Shown here: piece after piece, positions 15,677-24,649 of the stretch
Numbering within the stretch: the first letter of the stretch is position 1
How the letters are laid out: every line of letters begins with the position of its first letter
Origin: Bryobacteraceae bacterium
GTDB lineage: Bacteria; Acidobacteriota; Terriglobia; Bryobacterales; Bryobacteraceae
Direction: 5' to 3'
DNA length: 60,843 bases
NCBI GenBank assembly: GCA_019752335.1
Contig: JAIEMJ010000035.1
Coordinates: 1-60,843 of the forward strand
Notes under the pieces: model-generated
Seen by the model: only the letters and a program-made list of their open reading frames with translations
Told to the model about the DNA's origin: nothing
The model's database searches: none
Position numbers and translations under genes: made by a program

Positions 15677-18600
15677 CTACTCGATCAACTTCTTGCCTGG
15701 GGCCCCAGGCGTCACCTTGTACAGGCCATTCGGATCAGAAAGGACTCCGTTGATCCCATTCGACCGTAGTGTGTTGACGTCTGCTGCTTTCCAACCAGAG
15801 TTCCAGATTTCGAAATTGCCGCCAACCTTCAGGCTTCCGAAACCCAATCCCTGACCAGTAAACGACGACGCTCCGTATGCAGAAAACTCAGTTGCATACT
15901 TGGTCAGATTCAGCGGACCGCTCAGGACACCAGCTGCGGCACCGCTCGTCAAGTCCATTGGGAGCGCACCTACCAAAGCCGTTCCGTCCCCGACGTGAAC
16001 CCCCTCGTGGGCTGCAGAAACCGCCAAGAGCCCCGAACCGGCATTCTTTGAAAGATCGAAAGTGACCACCGTGTTTTGTCCTGACGGATTGTCAGCAGTG
16101 ACCACCTTGTTTCCCGTGCCTGCCGCGACCGCTATGCCGATACTCGTATCGCCAGCTCCGCCCGATTTCGTCGCGCCGAACTGAACTGTGACACCGTTAT
16201 CAACGCCCTTCTTTCCGTAAGCCTGTAAGGAGCCATTGAGAGCGTTGTATTCGGCAGAGCCCTTCTTGAAGGAATTGCGGGCTTTCTCTACCTGCTTGAG
16301 CGCCGACTCGAAGTCCTTGCACTCGGCGTTCGTTCCATTACAGACGTACAAGCCATGTGGGTCCGTAAACCTGAGCGGATTGTTCAACGTATAGGCATAG
16401 CGATTCCAGCTTTGCGGGGCTGTGATGTGCGCTGAGGAAAGCAGCGGATCCGGACTCGTAAACCGCCCCTGCGCCGCCGACATATACCTCGCCCCGAAGT
16501 AATCGAGGCCCGTCTCGGCATCCCGTTCCTTGCCGGTAAACATCATCGACGGCGTGCGGAGACCGGAGTTATAGCCCATCGCCGACGTCCGGTACGGCGC
16601 GTCCTGAGTCAGAGCGTTGATCTCCTGGCCGAAGGGCCAGTAGTCGGCGCGGCGGACGACGGTGCCGTTGGCATCGGTCGTCAGGCGCGTGGAACCAAGC
16701 GTGTCGGCGTGTAAGTAGTACGGCGGGGTGCCGGGGAGGTCGTTCTGCGTGCCGCCGTACTCCGCCGCTAGCTGACCCGCCGCGTCATACACAAAGACCG
16801 TACGGCTGCCGCCCACCGTCTCCTTAGCCACTCGGCGGCCTTCGCCGTCGTATTCGTAGTTTGTGAAGACGGTGGGCAAACCGCTGAAGCTTTGGCGCAA
16901 GCGCAGTTCGGCGTCCATACGTAGACTCGAGCTCCCATCGAAGCCTAGGGCGCCGGCGGCGTCGTAGGGCCGTCCCGACAGTCGGTTCTGCGGGAACAGC
17001 GCGGCGACGTCGGCGGGCGCGCAGTTTACTACCTGGGGAATCAGTGGCGAGAGGCCGGGCCGCGTCGCGACGGCGCGATTGCCGAAGGCATCGTAACAAT
17101 ACCCTTCGTTCAACGGCATACTGCCACCGGTTTCTTGCATTGCGGATAGTCGATCCCAGCCGTCATAAGTATACGACTGCGTGAGCGCCAAGCCGGGGGC
17201 GTTGATGGTTTGCGTGCGCGGGTTGCCGCTGTTGTTGGGTCCGCCGCCGGTCCCCGTGCCGTTGGTGTAGCCGTAACCCAGGTTCAGCAGGGACTGCGGC
17301 GTGGTGCAGGCCAACGTGTTGTCCGCGCATAGGTCCATCGCGAGGCTGGTGGTTTGCAGGCGGTTGGGATCGAAGAAGGCGCTTTCGCGCACGCGCTGGC
17401 CATTCAGCCGCAGGCCACTGAGCGCGCCGTGATCGGTATATGTGGCCGCCGTGACGTAGTTTTGCGTTTGGGCGTTGAAGAGACCGCTGAGCGCGATGGG
17501 GCGCGAGAGGTCGTCGTAGGTGGTGGTGAACTGGCGCCCCGAGGGATAAGTCATGCTCGCGAGCGCGCCATTGCGCAGGTAGGTGTAGCCGGGCACGGCG
17601 TCGCTGACGAAGCGGTAGGTGATGCCGCTGGTGATTTGGCGCGAGCGTGTGACGCGGCCCAGGGGATCGAAGCTATCGTAGGCGTGCGTGGTGCCGCCCG
17701 CCACCTCGACGCGCGTCAGCCGGCCGAGCGGATAGCTGGTGGCCCCGATGGAAGGGTTGTGCGCGTCGTAGGTGAGAGTGACGTTGGGCGTCGTGATATT
17801 GTCCGGCGTGCCGGTGTACTGGATGCCGGTGGTGCGGCCCAGGCCATCGTAGTTGTACCGCGTGGTGACGGCCACCGTGCTGAAGAAGCCCTGGCTGCGG
17901 ACGCGGCTGGTGAGTTGGCCCAAGCCGTTGACGGATGCGGCTTCATCGTAGTTGTAAACGATTTGTCCGGATTCCGGCTGACTCACGGTGAGCAACCGCC
18001 CTAACTGGTCATAGGTGAACTGCCTTTTCATGTTCGTGCCACTGCAGACGGTTATATTCAAAACCAGGGTGAACGCTCCGGGGGCCGGGCAAACGATGGT
18101 GAGCCGGTCCTGGGCGTCGTAGGCGTAGCGCGTCGTGGTGGCTTGTGCGCCAGCGTTGGGGTCAATCACGCGAATCAAGCGGCCCAGGGCGTCCGTTTCG
18201 GAGGTCTTGGTGACGCCAGCCGGGTCCTGCGCGGTGGCCAGGTTGTCCGCGTAGCTGTAGACGGTGCGAGCATTGTCCGGGGTCCGGACGAGGAGGGGGC
18301 GGCCCAGCGAGTCATACCAAGTGCGCGTATAAAGAAAAGCGTTGGGGTCTGTAGAGGTGAGCGGGTTCGAGCGCAAGAAGGGCCGGTGCATCGCGTCAAA
18401 CTGCGTGAGCGTGCGAATACGCGTGGCGCCGTTGCGTTGGTTTTGCTCCACGGCCCGGCCAAAACCGTCGAAGATGGTTTGCGTTTCGAGCAACTCGTCA
18501 TTCGCGGTGCGCAGGGCGGACTTGGCGGTGACGAAGACGTTCGGGACCAGCACGCCGTAACTGTAGTTGGTCCGGCTTTCGGCAGGTAGGCCAACGGCGG

Positions 18601-21049
18601 AGGTGACGCTGGTGAGCCGGTCAAGGGAACTGGTGGATGGTAACGGGCCTTCCGGCATATCCCCGTAGGTGAAGGCGGTGTTGACGCCGTTGACGTCGGT
18701 ATATTGGCGGGGCTGGCCAGTCCAGCAGTCATAGCGGGTGCTGAACGACATCCGAGTACCATTAGCTACGGCGGGCGGCAGTTGTTGGGTAACGGGGTAG
18801 GCGAGACTTTCGTTGCCAACGAGGCAAGCGCCGGTATAAGAGATGCGGCGGGCGTTAGCGTTATTCTCCAGGCTGGCGTCCGAGGCAATCGGGTTCTGGC
18901 TAGCATCAGCGGCATAGTGCGGCGGGAGAACGCGCCGAAGATTGCCGGTGAGGTCGAATTGCTGAGGTGTGGCCAGAAAGCGGTTGTTCGGCGGCCCCAC
19001 GGAGGCGTAGGTGGCGGTCAGGTTGCCACGCTCAATACGCCCTACGGAGTAGGTGGCGGAGTCGTGGTTGGGCGGGGTGAACTCCGGACTAAGCAGGGGC
19101 CGCTGGTCATACTCGTAGATCATCTGGCTGATAACATTGCCGCCCCGATCCAGAACCAGCATTGAATCAGGGAGCCGGTGCAGATGGATGGCATCGGAAA
19201 CGTAGCTGGGATCGGTCAACCAGGAGTTCAAGCGCCATCGCTCGGCGCCTCCCAACGGGTTGGCACAGGTGGGAGGCGAGCCGGCGATTCTCGCAGGTCC
19301 CTCATTGAAAGCGTACTCGTGTTGGTTCGTAATGTTACCCCAGGCGTCGTATTGCATGATGGTTTCCGCTCGCAAGGCCAGATTGCCGCCCGGGTAAAAT
19401 GTTTCCTGGCAGGTTTGTACCACTTTTTCCGCATTCATGCGGAAGGTGTGATCGCGTATCTCCAGGCCCGGAACCTCGGTGCGATACTCCCGGCCTTCGA
19501 AAGGCTTCAGCGCCGTAAGTTCGGTGAGAAAGAGACCGCCTGGGCGGTAAAGAGACGATTGCAGTTCATTGGCCGCCGAATCCGCGAAGTGGTGGCGGCT
19601 GATGACCGGGACGCTAGCGTTTGCTTCGTTGAAGAGTCCCGTTCCGGCAGTTGAGACCTCAATGAAGGAAGGATTGGCCGTTATGATGAGCGCGGCCACG
19701 GGGCCGTTCTGATTCGGCACGGCCGCCGCCGTTTCGCGGCGGCTGTAAGTGGTGATGCCATCGGGGGTGGTAGTGCCCGTCGGATAGGTTCTGCGTTCAA
19801 GCAGGCGTCGATAGACGAACGGGCGCCAGGGCACCTGCGTGTCCGAGGTGACAAAGTTAGAAAGGTTGGCGAGAACTTGCCCGTCACCGAATACTCCGGG
19901 CGGTGCGTTCACGGGGGACAGCCCCGCACCGTGGTCGTACTGGATGGTTCCGCCGGTGGGAAGCTTCATTTCGGCCAGTTCGCCAAAGGTCGTGTAGCGG
20001 AAGAGATAGTTCCTTGTGTCCGGCAGGATGATTTCCGTTACTGAGTCGCCAAAGAATCCCGAGTAAAAAAGTGTCCCGGGGTTCGTGACGATGGGCAGAT
20101 TAGGGCGAAGGAAGGCCGACAGGGATCCACCGCGGATCCGCCGGACGCGAATGGTGCGATTCTGGCCGCTCGCTCCCGGATAGGTGATTCTGTCAACGAA
20201 TCCATATCCTGGCTCGTTTAAGTCACGCTGAATGGTGGTGGTGCGGTTTGCGGAATCGAGAATCGTTGTCGTGAGTCCGTTTCGCGTGAAGGAGATGAAA
20301 TTCCCATTTCGATCTGTGATTTTTTCCACGGCAGCTCCAACAATCAAGTATTGCGTGCCATTCGGAAAGAGCAAGGTACCACTGATACCGTTCTTGTCGA
20401 TGTCCTGGGTGCCAGCCCGGTCCTGCAACAAGGCCAGGTTCGCCGGTGAGGAGTCGGCGATAAAGGTCAGTCCCGAGCCATCGGTGGCGCGAAAACGAGG
20501 ACCGCGATTGGTTGGCGCTGATTGGCCGCAGGTGCCACCTGAGCCCGGCTGCGTGCCATCCCATAAAGAGACTTGGGTGCCATCGGGCCGCTCAAACACG
20601 AGATAGGAAAATGTCTGGGTAAAGTTGAAAAGCTCGCCGCAGGCGGCTGGAAACTTGCCATGATGCTTCACGTACACCACGCCAGGAGAGTAGGGAGAGC
20701 GGATGGGATACAGTTCCAGGTTGGTAGCGCTCGCGTTTTGCAAGAAAGTTCCGCCGCAGGTGGTACAGTTCGGCACAGTTTGGACGTCGACGGTCCAAGG
20801 CTGCGCTTCAATGCGAGAGTAGACCGTGTAGGATGCCTCCCCGCGTCCGCCGATGGTCAAGAGAGGTACGGCCACCGATAGTTGCCCATTGTAAAGGTTG
20901 ATGGTTTCGAGACTGGAAATCTCTTTCACGCCAATGGGCGCTCCTGGCGCGATGGCGGGAGGAGTGAGTCCATCAGCGATATTGCGGGTAATGGACTGCG
21001 CGGAAAGAGTCCCGAGAAGAGCCAGATAAGGTGATAACCGAGTGAACAT
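15677..21049 (-). CDS. complete Rhs/YD-repeat polymorphic toxin with HExxH tip, 1790 aa
   Basis: The protein has a signal peptide (LALLGTLSAQS), an N-terminal beta-rich part, then many RHS/YD repeats (for example DPLGRVTRSRQ and YDGLGRTTGIQY). The core end reads GKERDAETGLDYFGARY and NNPLRFTDPHGLY. Rhs proteins form a hollow shell that encloses a C-terminal toxin. The tip here begins after DPHGLY and holds HEGVH at 1681-1685, an HExxH zinc motif, with a later ATEFSAY whose Glu could be the third ligand. There is no PAAR or VgrG part, so delivery is likely by Sec export plus an unknown step rather than type VI. It is fourth of five genes in its operon. Confidence 0.88.
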   Translation of the reverse strand: MFTRLSPYLALLGTLSAQSITRNIADGLTPPAIAPGAPIGVKEISSLETINLYNGQLSVAVPLLTIGGRGEASYTVYSRIEAQPWTVDVQTVPNCTTCGGTFLQNASATNLELYPIRSPYSPGVVYVKHHGKFPAACGELFNFTQTFSYLVFERPDGTQVSLWDGTQPGSGGTCGQSAPTNRGPRFRATDGSGLTFIADSSPANLALLQDRAGTQDIDKNGISGTLLFPNGTQYLIVGAAVEKITDRNGNFISFTRNGLTTTILDSANRTTTIQRDLNEPGYGFVDRITYPGASGQNRTIRVRRIRGGSLSAFLRPNLPIVTNPGTLFYSGFFGDSVTEIILPDTRNYLFRYTTFGELAEMKLPTGGTIQYDHGAGLSPVNAPPGVFGDGQVLANLSNFVTSDTQVPWRPFVYRRLLERRTYPTGTTTPDGITTYSRRETAAAVPNQNGPVAALIITANPSFIEVSTAGTGLFNEANASVPVISRHHFADSAANELQSSLYRPGGLFLTELTALKPFEGREYRTEVPGLEIRDHTFRMNAEKVVQTCQETFYPGGNLALRAETIMQYDAWGNITNQHEYAFNEGPARIAGSPPTCANPLGGAERWRLNSWLTDPSYVSDAIHLHRLPDSMLVLDRGGNVISQMIYEYDQRPLLSPEFTPPNHDSATYSVGRIERGNLTATYASVGPPNNRFLATPQQFDLTGNLRRVLPPHYAADASQNPIASDASLENNANARRISYTGACLVGNESLAYPVTQQLPPAVANGTRMSFSTRYDCWTGQPRQYTDVNGVNTAFTYGDMPEGPLPSTSSLDRLTSVTSAVGLPAESRTNYSYGVLVPNVFVTAKSALRTANDELLETQTIFDGFGRAVEQNQRNGATRIRTLTQFDAMHRPFLRSNPLTSTDPNAFLYTRTWYDSLGRPLLVRTPDNARTVYSYADNLATAQDPAGVTKTSETDALGRLIRVIDPNAGAQATTTRYAYDAQDRLTIVCPAPGAFTLVLNITVCSGTNMKRQFTYDQLGRLLTVSQPESGQIVYNYDEAASVNGLGQLTSRVRSQGFFSTVAVTTRYNYDGLGRTTGIQYTGTPDNITTPNVTLTYDAHNPSIGATSYPLGRLTRVEVAGGTTHAYDSFDPLGRVTRSRQITSGITYRFVSDAVPGYTYLRNGALASMTYPSGRQFTTTYDDLSRPIALSGLFNAQTQNYVTAATYTDHGALSGLRLNGQRVRESAFFDPNRLQTTSLAMDLCADNTLACTTPQSLLNLGYGYTNGTGTGGGPNNSGNPRTQTINAPGLALTQSYTYDGWDRLSAMQETGGSMPLNEGYCYDAFGNRAVATRPGLSPLIPQVVNCAPADVAALFPQNRLSGRPYDAAGALGFDGSSSLRMDAELRLRQSFSGLPTVFTNYEYDGEGRRVAKETVGGSRTVFVYDAAGQLAAEYGGTQNDLPGTPPYYLHADTLGSTRLTTDANGTVVRRADYWPFGQEINALTQDAPYRTSAMGYNSGLRTPSMMFTGKERDAETGLDYFGARYMSAAQGRFTSPDPLLSSAHITAPQSWNRYAYTLNNPLRFTDPHGLYVCNGTNAECKDFESALKQVEKARNSFKKGSAEYNALNGSLQAYGKKGVDNGVTVQFGATKSGGAGDTSIGIAVAAGTGNKVVTADNPSGQNTVVTFDLSKNAGSGLLAVSAAHEGVHVGDGTALVGALPMDLTSGAAAGVLSGPLNLTKYATEFSAYGASSFTGQGLGFGSLKVGGNFEIWNSGWKAADVNTLRSNGINGVLSDPNGLYKVTPGAPGKKLIE
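16440..17640. repeat. long direct repeat, Rhs shell copy B
   Basis: The counterpart of 2505-3694, in the complete rhs gene. Most of its length is nearly identical. Differences cluster around the codons for NGQRVRESAFFDPNR and CADNTLACTTPQ. High identity over 1.2 kb in the same orientation gives a substrate for homologous recombination that would exchange toxin tips. Confidence 0.8.
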
Positions 21050-21052
21050 GGT

Positions 21053-21454
21053 CTAAATTGCTCCCGTTCTTTTTGCGGTCACGGTCAGTTGCAAGGTCCA
21101 TTCGCTCTTTGCGCCCAGCTTGAGCTTATACACTCCCGGAGTGAGGCGGCGGAAGGAGGACGAGCGCGGCTCATTCTTGTTGATGCTTCCCTGACGGGAA
21201 GTCGCGCCTCGCTCATCCTCGAAGTCAATGCTGGCGCCATTCGAAATGAGTTCCGCATCATGGACCACGATTTGATAGAGGCCTTCCTCCACCGTCACGG
21301 TTGAAGGAGATATGAAATTTGGCCGAACCACAACCCGGATGATACCCAGTGTTTCTCCTTGATTTAGCCGCACTTGCGACGATGGAATGGGCTGGCCCAC
21401 CAGGGGCAAAGCAAAAGCTACCAGGAGAGACAGATTTCGGAAGACGTGACTCAT
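21053..21454 (-). CDS. secreted hypothetical protein, 133 aa
   Basis: A clear signal peptide (NLSLLVAFALPLVGQ) precedes a small beta-sandwich-like domain, with VTVEEGLYQIVVHD and LTPGVYKLKLG resembling a carboxypeptidase-regulatory or Ig-like fold. It ends 3 bp before the rhs start and follows another secreted protein by 32 bp, so it belongs to the Rhs operon. It might aid folding or anchoring of the Rhs shell, but nothing in the sequence proves this. Confidence 0.6.
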   Translation of the reverse strand: MSHVFRNLSLLVAFALPLVGQPIPSSQVRLNQGETLGIIRVVVRPNFISPSTVTVEEGLYQIVVHDAELISNGASIDFEDERGATSRQGSINKNEPRSSSFRRLTPGVYKLKLGAKSEWTLQLTVTAKRTGAI

Positions 21455-21486
21455 GATGGATGCTCCTTGTGGAATTAGGTGTTACT

Positions 21487-22218
21487 CTACTTCCGCCCGC
21501 TGACAATCAGGCGAATGGCTGGTGCGGCGGCCGGGCCGGCGGGGACGACGAGGTCGCGAAAGAGTCCAGCTGCGGGAATGGCTTGGCGGCTGTCGTCCTG
21601 GATGGCGGCGGTTTGGCTGAAGACGGCGTATTTGAGGGGGGAGCCGATGGGGACCACCATTTCGTAGTCGATGCCCGTGCGGGAGGTCTGGCTCGGGGTG
21701 AGCGGCAACAGGGCACCAATCGAATTAATCACCCCGATCAAGACATGGGGCGGCGCCGCGTCTCCAGTGCGCGCCTGGAGGAAACCATTGGGGTCATCCA
21801 AGCGGACCTTGAGGCGAGCGCCCTTCACGAGCGAGTAACGCTGAGCCGCCAGCTTCTGGTTGACGCCGACGACGGCGGTGGGCGGCGCGAGTCCCCAGAC
21901 ACAGGGGTCAACGAAGTCACCCTCGGCGGAAGTGAGGCAGATCTGATAGGTCCCGGCCGGCAGGGAGGTGAGGCTGAAAGAGCCATCCTTGGCCAAGGCA
22001 ATCGAGGCCATGGCCAGCGGCGTCGCCGGATTGGTGCGCATCGCGGTAACCCGCACCTGTTCGGCGCGCCCGGGATTGAAGCCCTCGACCACACCAGCGA
22101 GGCCGGCGTTACCGTTTAAGGCGGTGGTATCCACCTGGATGGAACCAGTTTGAAGCTGGGCTACCAAACTGACGGCGCCTAGTAAATAGCCAAGCGAAAA
22201 GAGTATTGATTTCGACAT
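21487..22218 (-). CDS. secreted protein with carboxypeptidase-regulatory-like domain, 243 aa
   Basis: The ATG at 22218 is preceded by AAGGAGAAAG and opens a signal peptide (ILFSLGYLLGAVSLVAQ). An upstream in-frame ATG at 22275 lies inside the preceding gene and lacks a leader, so I rejected it. A domain with ALAKDGSFSLTSLPAGTYQI matches the CarboxypepD_reg-like beta-sandwich common in secreted acidobacterial proteins. The gene sits 17 bp after the Ig-like protein gene, in the Rhs operon. Its function is unknown. Confidence 0.65.
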   Translation of the reverse strand: MSKSILFSLGYLLGAVSLVAQLQTGSIQVDTTALNGNAGLAGVVEGFNPGRAEQVRVTAMRTNPATPLAMASIALAKDGSFSLTSLPAGTYQICLTSAEGDFVDPCVWGLAPPTAVVGVNQKLAAQRYSLVKGARLKVRLDDPNGFLQARTGDAAPPHVLIGVINSIGALLPLTPSQTSRTGIDYEMVVPIGSPLKYAVFSQTAAIQDDSRQAIPAAGLFRDLVVPAGPAAAPAIRLIVSGRK

Positions 22219-22235
22219 AACTTTCTCCTTATTCG

Positions 22236-23732
22236 TTAGAGAGGCGGATTTTGCACTAGCCAGTCCCCGATCCACAGCTCAGAGGTGCCGTAGCCAGAGC
22301 CAAACAAGAGGTAATTCATCTGGGCGTAGGTATAGCGGTAACCAACGGGCATCGCCGGAGTCTTGTTGAATTGGGCGGTAAGGAAGGCATAGGGCGTCGG
22401 CGGTGAGGCCTGCAGGTACGAATTGAACTGAATGCTCGCGGCCGGTACCGTGCAGAACGGATTCGTCAGGGTAAACGTGCTATTCGGGAGGGTCACCGAG
22501 GAAAAGCCGTACGGATTATTGGAATACAGATAAGCAGCGGACGACGGTGGCGCGAAATACATCAGTTGACAGAAATCGTTGCCGACTCTCGACGCCAGAT
22601 GCATGTAATAGACGCTGGCGTTCGGCACCGCCAGCATCGCGGAAGCGCGGAACGTGGGGCTCGCGCCAACGAGCGAATATGGTTCTCCGGCCAGGGTGGT
22701 GGCGGTACTCCAATAGGAGATGGGGTAATTGCTCCAAACGCGCGTAGGGGGCGTGTATTGTCCCTGCCTGTTGCCGGCCGTCAGCCAGATGTCCCGATTT
22801 CCAGCGAACGAGAGGTCACCGTAAAGCGGAATGTTGACCCCGAGGTTGTTACCAGAGAAGGTGAGCCGAAAGCCCTTCATATCGATGAGGCACTGAGTGT
22901 TTCGAATTTGGGCAAGAGAGCCTGGAACGCCCTGGGACCAACTCGTCGCCGCGTCGTTGGCCAGATAGACGGAACTCGAACTGCCGGGAAACAGGTAGAG
23001 AGTGCAGGAGTTCGGGAACGTCTGATTGATTCCAGGGGCTGAAAAGCTAATGGTGATCCAGTCGATGTTCTGCGCGCCCAGCGAATCACTGAAGTTGAAT
23101 CCCCAGGTGGCTGCCAGAGTACCGTTATAGGTAGATGCACCAAAGGACGTGCTGATCACCGGGGGCGGCACGTACTGAATGGTGACGGCACGGGATCCAG
23201 TGTTGTTCATAAACTGGGAGCTCAATGGGGAACGAGCGTCGCGCGCCGTGAGCGTGAACTGCGGCGGATTTCCTGGAGGGAAGGGAAACAAGAAGAAGTT
23301 GACCTGCTCTCCAGCGGCGCTAGAGGTAGCGCTGAAGAAGCCGACGTCCGGCGGACTGAGAGTCCATGTAACGGGGATGTTAGCGGAATACTGAGCCGAG
23401 GTACCAACCATCTGCGAAGACGGGCCCGAGATCACAATTGGCACTAGGATCGGAACGTCCACCGAGCGCGTACCGCCGGTAGCCTGATCCGTCGCATTCA
23501 GAGTAAGTGAAGTGGTTCCAAAGGGGAGAGGGTTGCTGATCGTGAGTACGGTGGCCGTGCCGGAAGCCGTTGACAAGCTTCCGGCCGCAGGCGGGACGAC
23601 GGCCCAATTGGCGGGCCGATTTGCGGAGAACGAAACCTGAGATCCGGGCGCAGGAAAGGTTACGAGCGGGTTCGGCGTGACAATCAAGGCGGGCGCGGTC
23701 TCTAACGCCACGACACGTCCACCAAATCGCAC
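22236..23732 (-). CDS. secreted Ig-like repeat protein, body of a frameshifted gene
   Basis: The frame encodes about 498 residues of Ser/Thr/Pro-rich beta sequence, with Ig-like repeats in the first 200 residues (for example LPFGTTSLTLNATDQATGGT). The second half is unique and rich in aromatic residues and Asn. It would be a surface or extracellular protein, but the frame as read begins at a GTG without a signal peptide. The missing signal peptide is encoded just upstream in another frame, interrupted by a G8 tract (see 23733-23821). It is the promoter-proximal gene of the operon ending in rhs and its putative immunity gene. Confidence 0.65.
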   Translation of the reverse strand: MRFGGRVVALETAPALIVTPNPLVTFPAPGSQVSFSANRPANWAVVPPAAGSLSTASGTATVLTISNPLPFGTTSLTLNATDQATGGTRSVDVPILVPIVISGPSSQMVGTSAQYSANIPVTWTLSPPDVGFFSATSSAAGEQVNFFLFPFPPGNPPQFTLTARDARSPLSSQFMNNTGSRAVTIQYVPPPVISTSFGASTYNGTLAATWGFNFSDSLGAQNIDWITISFSAPGINQTFPNSCTLYLFPGSSSSVYLANDAATSWSQGVPGSLAQIRNTQCLIDMKGFRLTFSGNNLGVNIPLYGDLSFAGNRDIWLTAGNRQGQYTPPTRVWSNYPISYWSTATTLAGEPYSLVGASPTFRASAMLAVPNASVYYMHLASRVGNDFCQLMYFAPPSSAAYLYSNNPYGFSSVTLPNSTFTLTNPFCTVPAASIQFNSYLQASPPTPYAFLTAQFNKTPAMPVGYRYTYAQMNYLLFGSGYGTSELWIGDWLVQNPPL

Positions 23733-23821
23733 ATATTCCTTGGCGGGCGTTTGCGCCCAGCTATTTATCGCAATTAGGCCAAAAAGGGTTACCCCCCCCG
23801 GCAGAGTCGGTGGTGTTTCAT
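23733..23821 (-). other. out-of-frame start and signal peptide with a G8 tract
   Basis: An ATG at 23821 opens MKHHRLCRGG and meets a stop directly after a run of eight G (forward C8 at 23792-23799). One added G would join it to VTLFGLIAINSWAQ, a convincing signal peptide ending in an A-x-Q cleavage context, and then to the Ig-like body. So the intact gene would run from 23821 to 22236. Either the strain carries an OFF state of a slipped-strand switch or the run was miscounted. Confidence 0.65.
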
Positions 23822-23866
23822 GTTAACTCGACTTACTTCAATTTAATCGCGTCTAATGATACCTCG

Positions 23867-23894
23867 ATTATGCCGGAGTATTTCCGGGAGTCAA
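23867..23894 (-). promoter_or_regulatory. promoter of the Ig-like/Rhs operon with operator-like dyad
   Basis: On the minus strand, TTGACT (23894-23889) and CATAAT (23872-23867) are separated by 16 bp, a good sigma-70-type promoter. The spacer holds a perfect dyad CCGGA-N5-TCCGG (23873-23887), suited to a repressor or a MerR-like activator. The predicted transcript would start near 23860, about 39 bases before the ATG at 23821, which supports that start. Confidence 0.55.
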
Positions 23895-24190
23895 GAGGGT
23901 TAGTTGTAAATTCCCCAAGATGTAACAACATAGGTGGGGCGAAGCGGCGGAGTGAGGTAGATATCTGCGGAATGTCAGTGAGATCGGCGAAAATCTGCCA
24001 CAGCTACTGACTAGGGGCGCCGCCTTTTCAGCGCCGGGCGCGTTGCGGTTCACGGGGGGCATTCCCTTATGCGGGGGTATTTAGGGAATCCGATTTACTG
24101 CGGCCGGGCCGGGGGCGCGAACGTGATTTTGGCATCGTTCAAGCTGCCCGAAGCCCAAGGGCACTAGGCGCTTGTGCTACCCTCTCAAAC
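23895..24190. other. gap between divergent rhs operon and ridA
   Basis: About 300 bp with no credible gene. It must hold upstream parts of the rhs-operon promoter and the plus-strand promoter of ridA. No strong hairpin, repeat or RNA gene is visible. Confidence 0.5.
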
Positions 24191-24649
24191 ATGCCCAACG
24201 CCGAAGCGCGGCTCTCTGAACTCAACCTGGTTCTGCCGCCCCCTCCCGCCCCCGGTGGGACCTACGTCTCCGCCAAACGCATTGGCGACTTGCTCTTCCT
24301 CGCCGGGGTGATCTCTACCGGACCTGAGGGCGTCATCACGGGCGCCGTGGGTCAGGACCGTTCGGAGGCCGATGGCTATGCCGCCGCGCAGGCCTGCGCC
24401 CTTACGCAACTTGCCGTCATTCGCCGCGAACTCGGCTCGCTGGACCTGGTGGCCGAAGTTGTCTCCCTTAATGGCTACGTCAACTGTGTTGCCGGCTTCG
24501 CCGCGCCGCCGGCCGTGATCAACGGCGCCTCTGATCTACTGGTAAAGGTTTTCGGCGAGGCCGGCCGTCACGTCCGCGCCGCCGTCGGTGTGTCTGCCTT
24601 GCCGCGCAACGCGCTCGTCGAAATCCAGATGACGGTGCGCGTCCAATGA
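24191..24649 (+). CDS. RidA/YjgF-family protein
   Basis: The 152-residue protein fits the YjgF-YER057c-UK114 fold, in particular the longer YjgH-like subgroup with DLLFLAGVIST near residue 36 and the closing RNALVEIQMTV strand. RidA proteins hydrolyse reactive enamine/imine intermediates. The usual Arg is present in LPRNALVEI. The stop overlaps the next gene's start (ATGA), so the two are co-translated. The pairing suggests catabolism of an amide- or amine-containing compound. Confidence 0.85.
   Translation: MPNAEARLSELNLVLPPPPAPGGTYVSAKRIGDLLFLAGVISTGPEGVITGAVGQDRSEADGYAAAQACALTQLAVIRRELGSLDLVAEVVSLNGYVNCVAGFAAPPAVINGASDLLVKVFGEAGRHVRAAVGVSALPRNALVEIQMTVRVQ

Noticed and set aside
17354-18004. 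Plus-strand frame of 216 aa opposite the rhs gene
   Set aside because: It is antisense to the Rhs repeats. The repeat periodicity belongs to the rhs frame, and no motif or start signal supports the plus frame.
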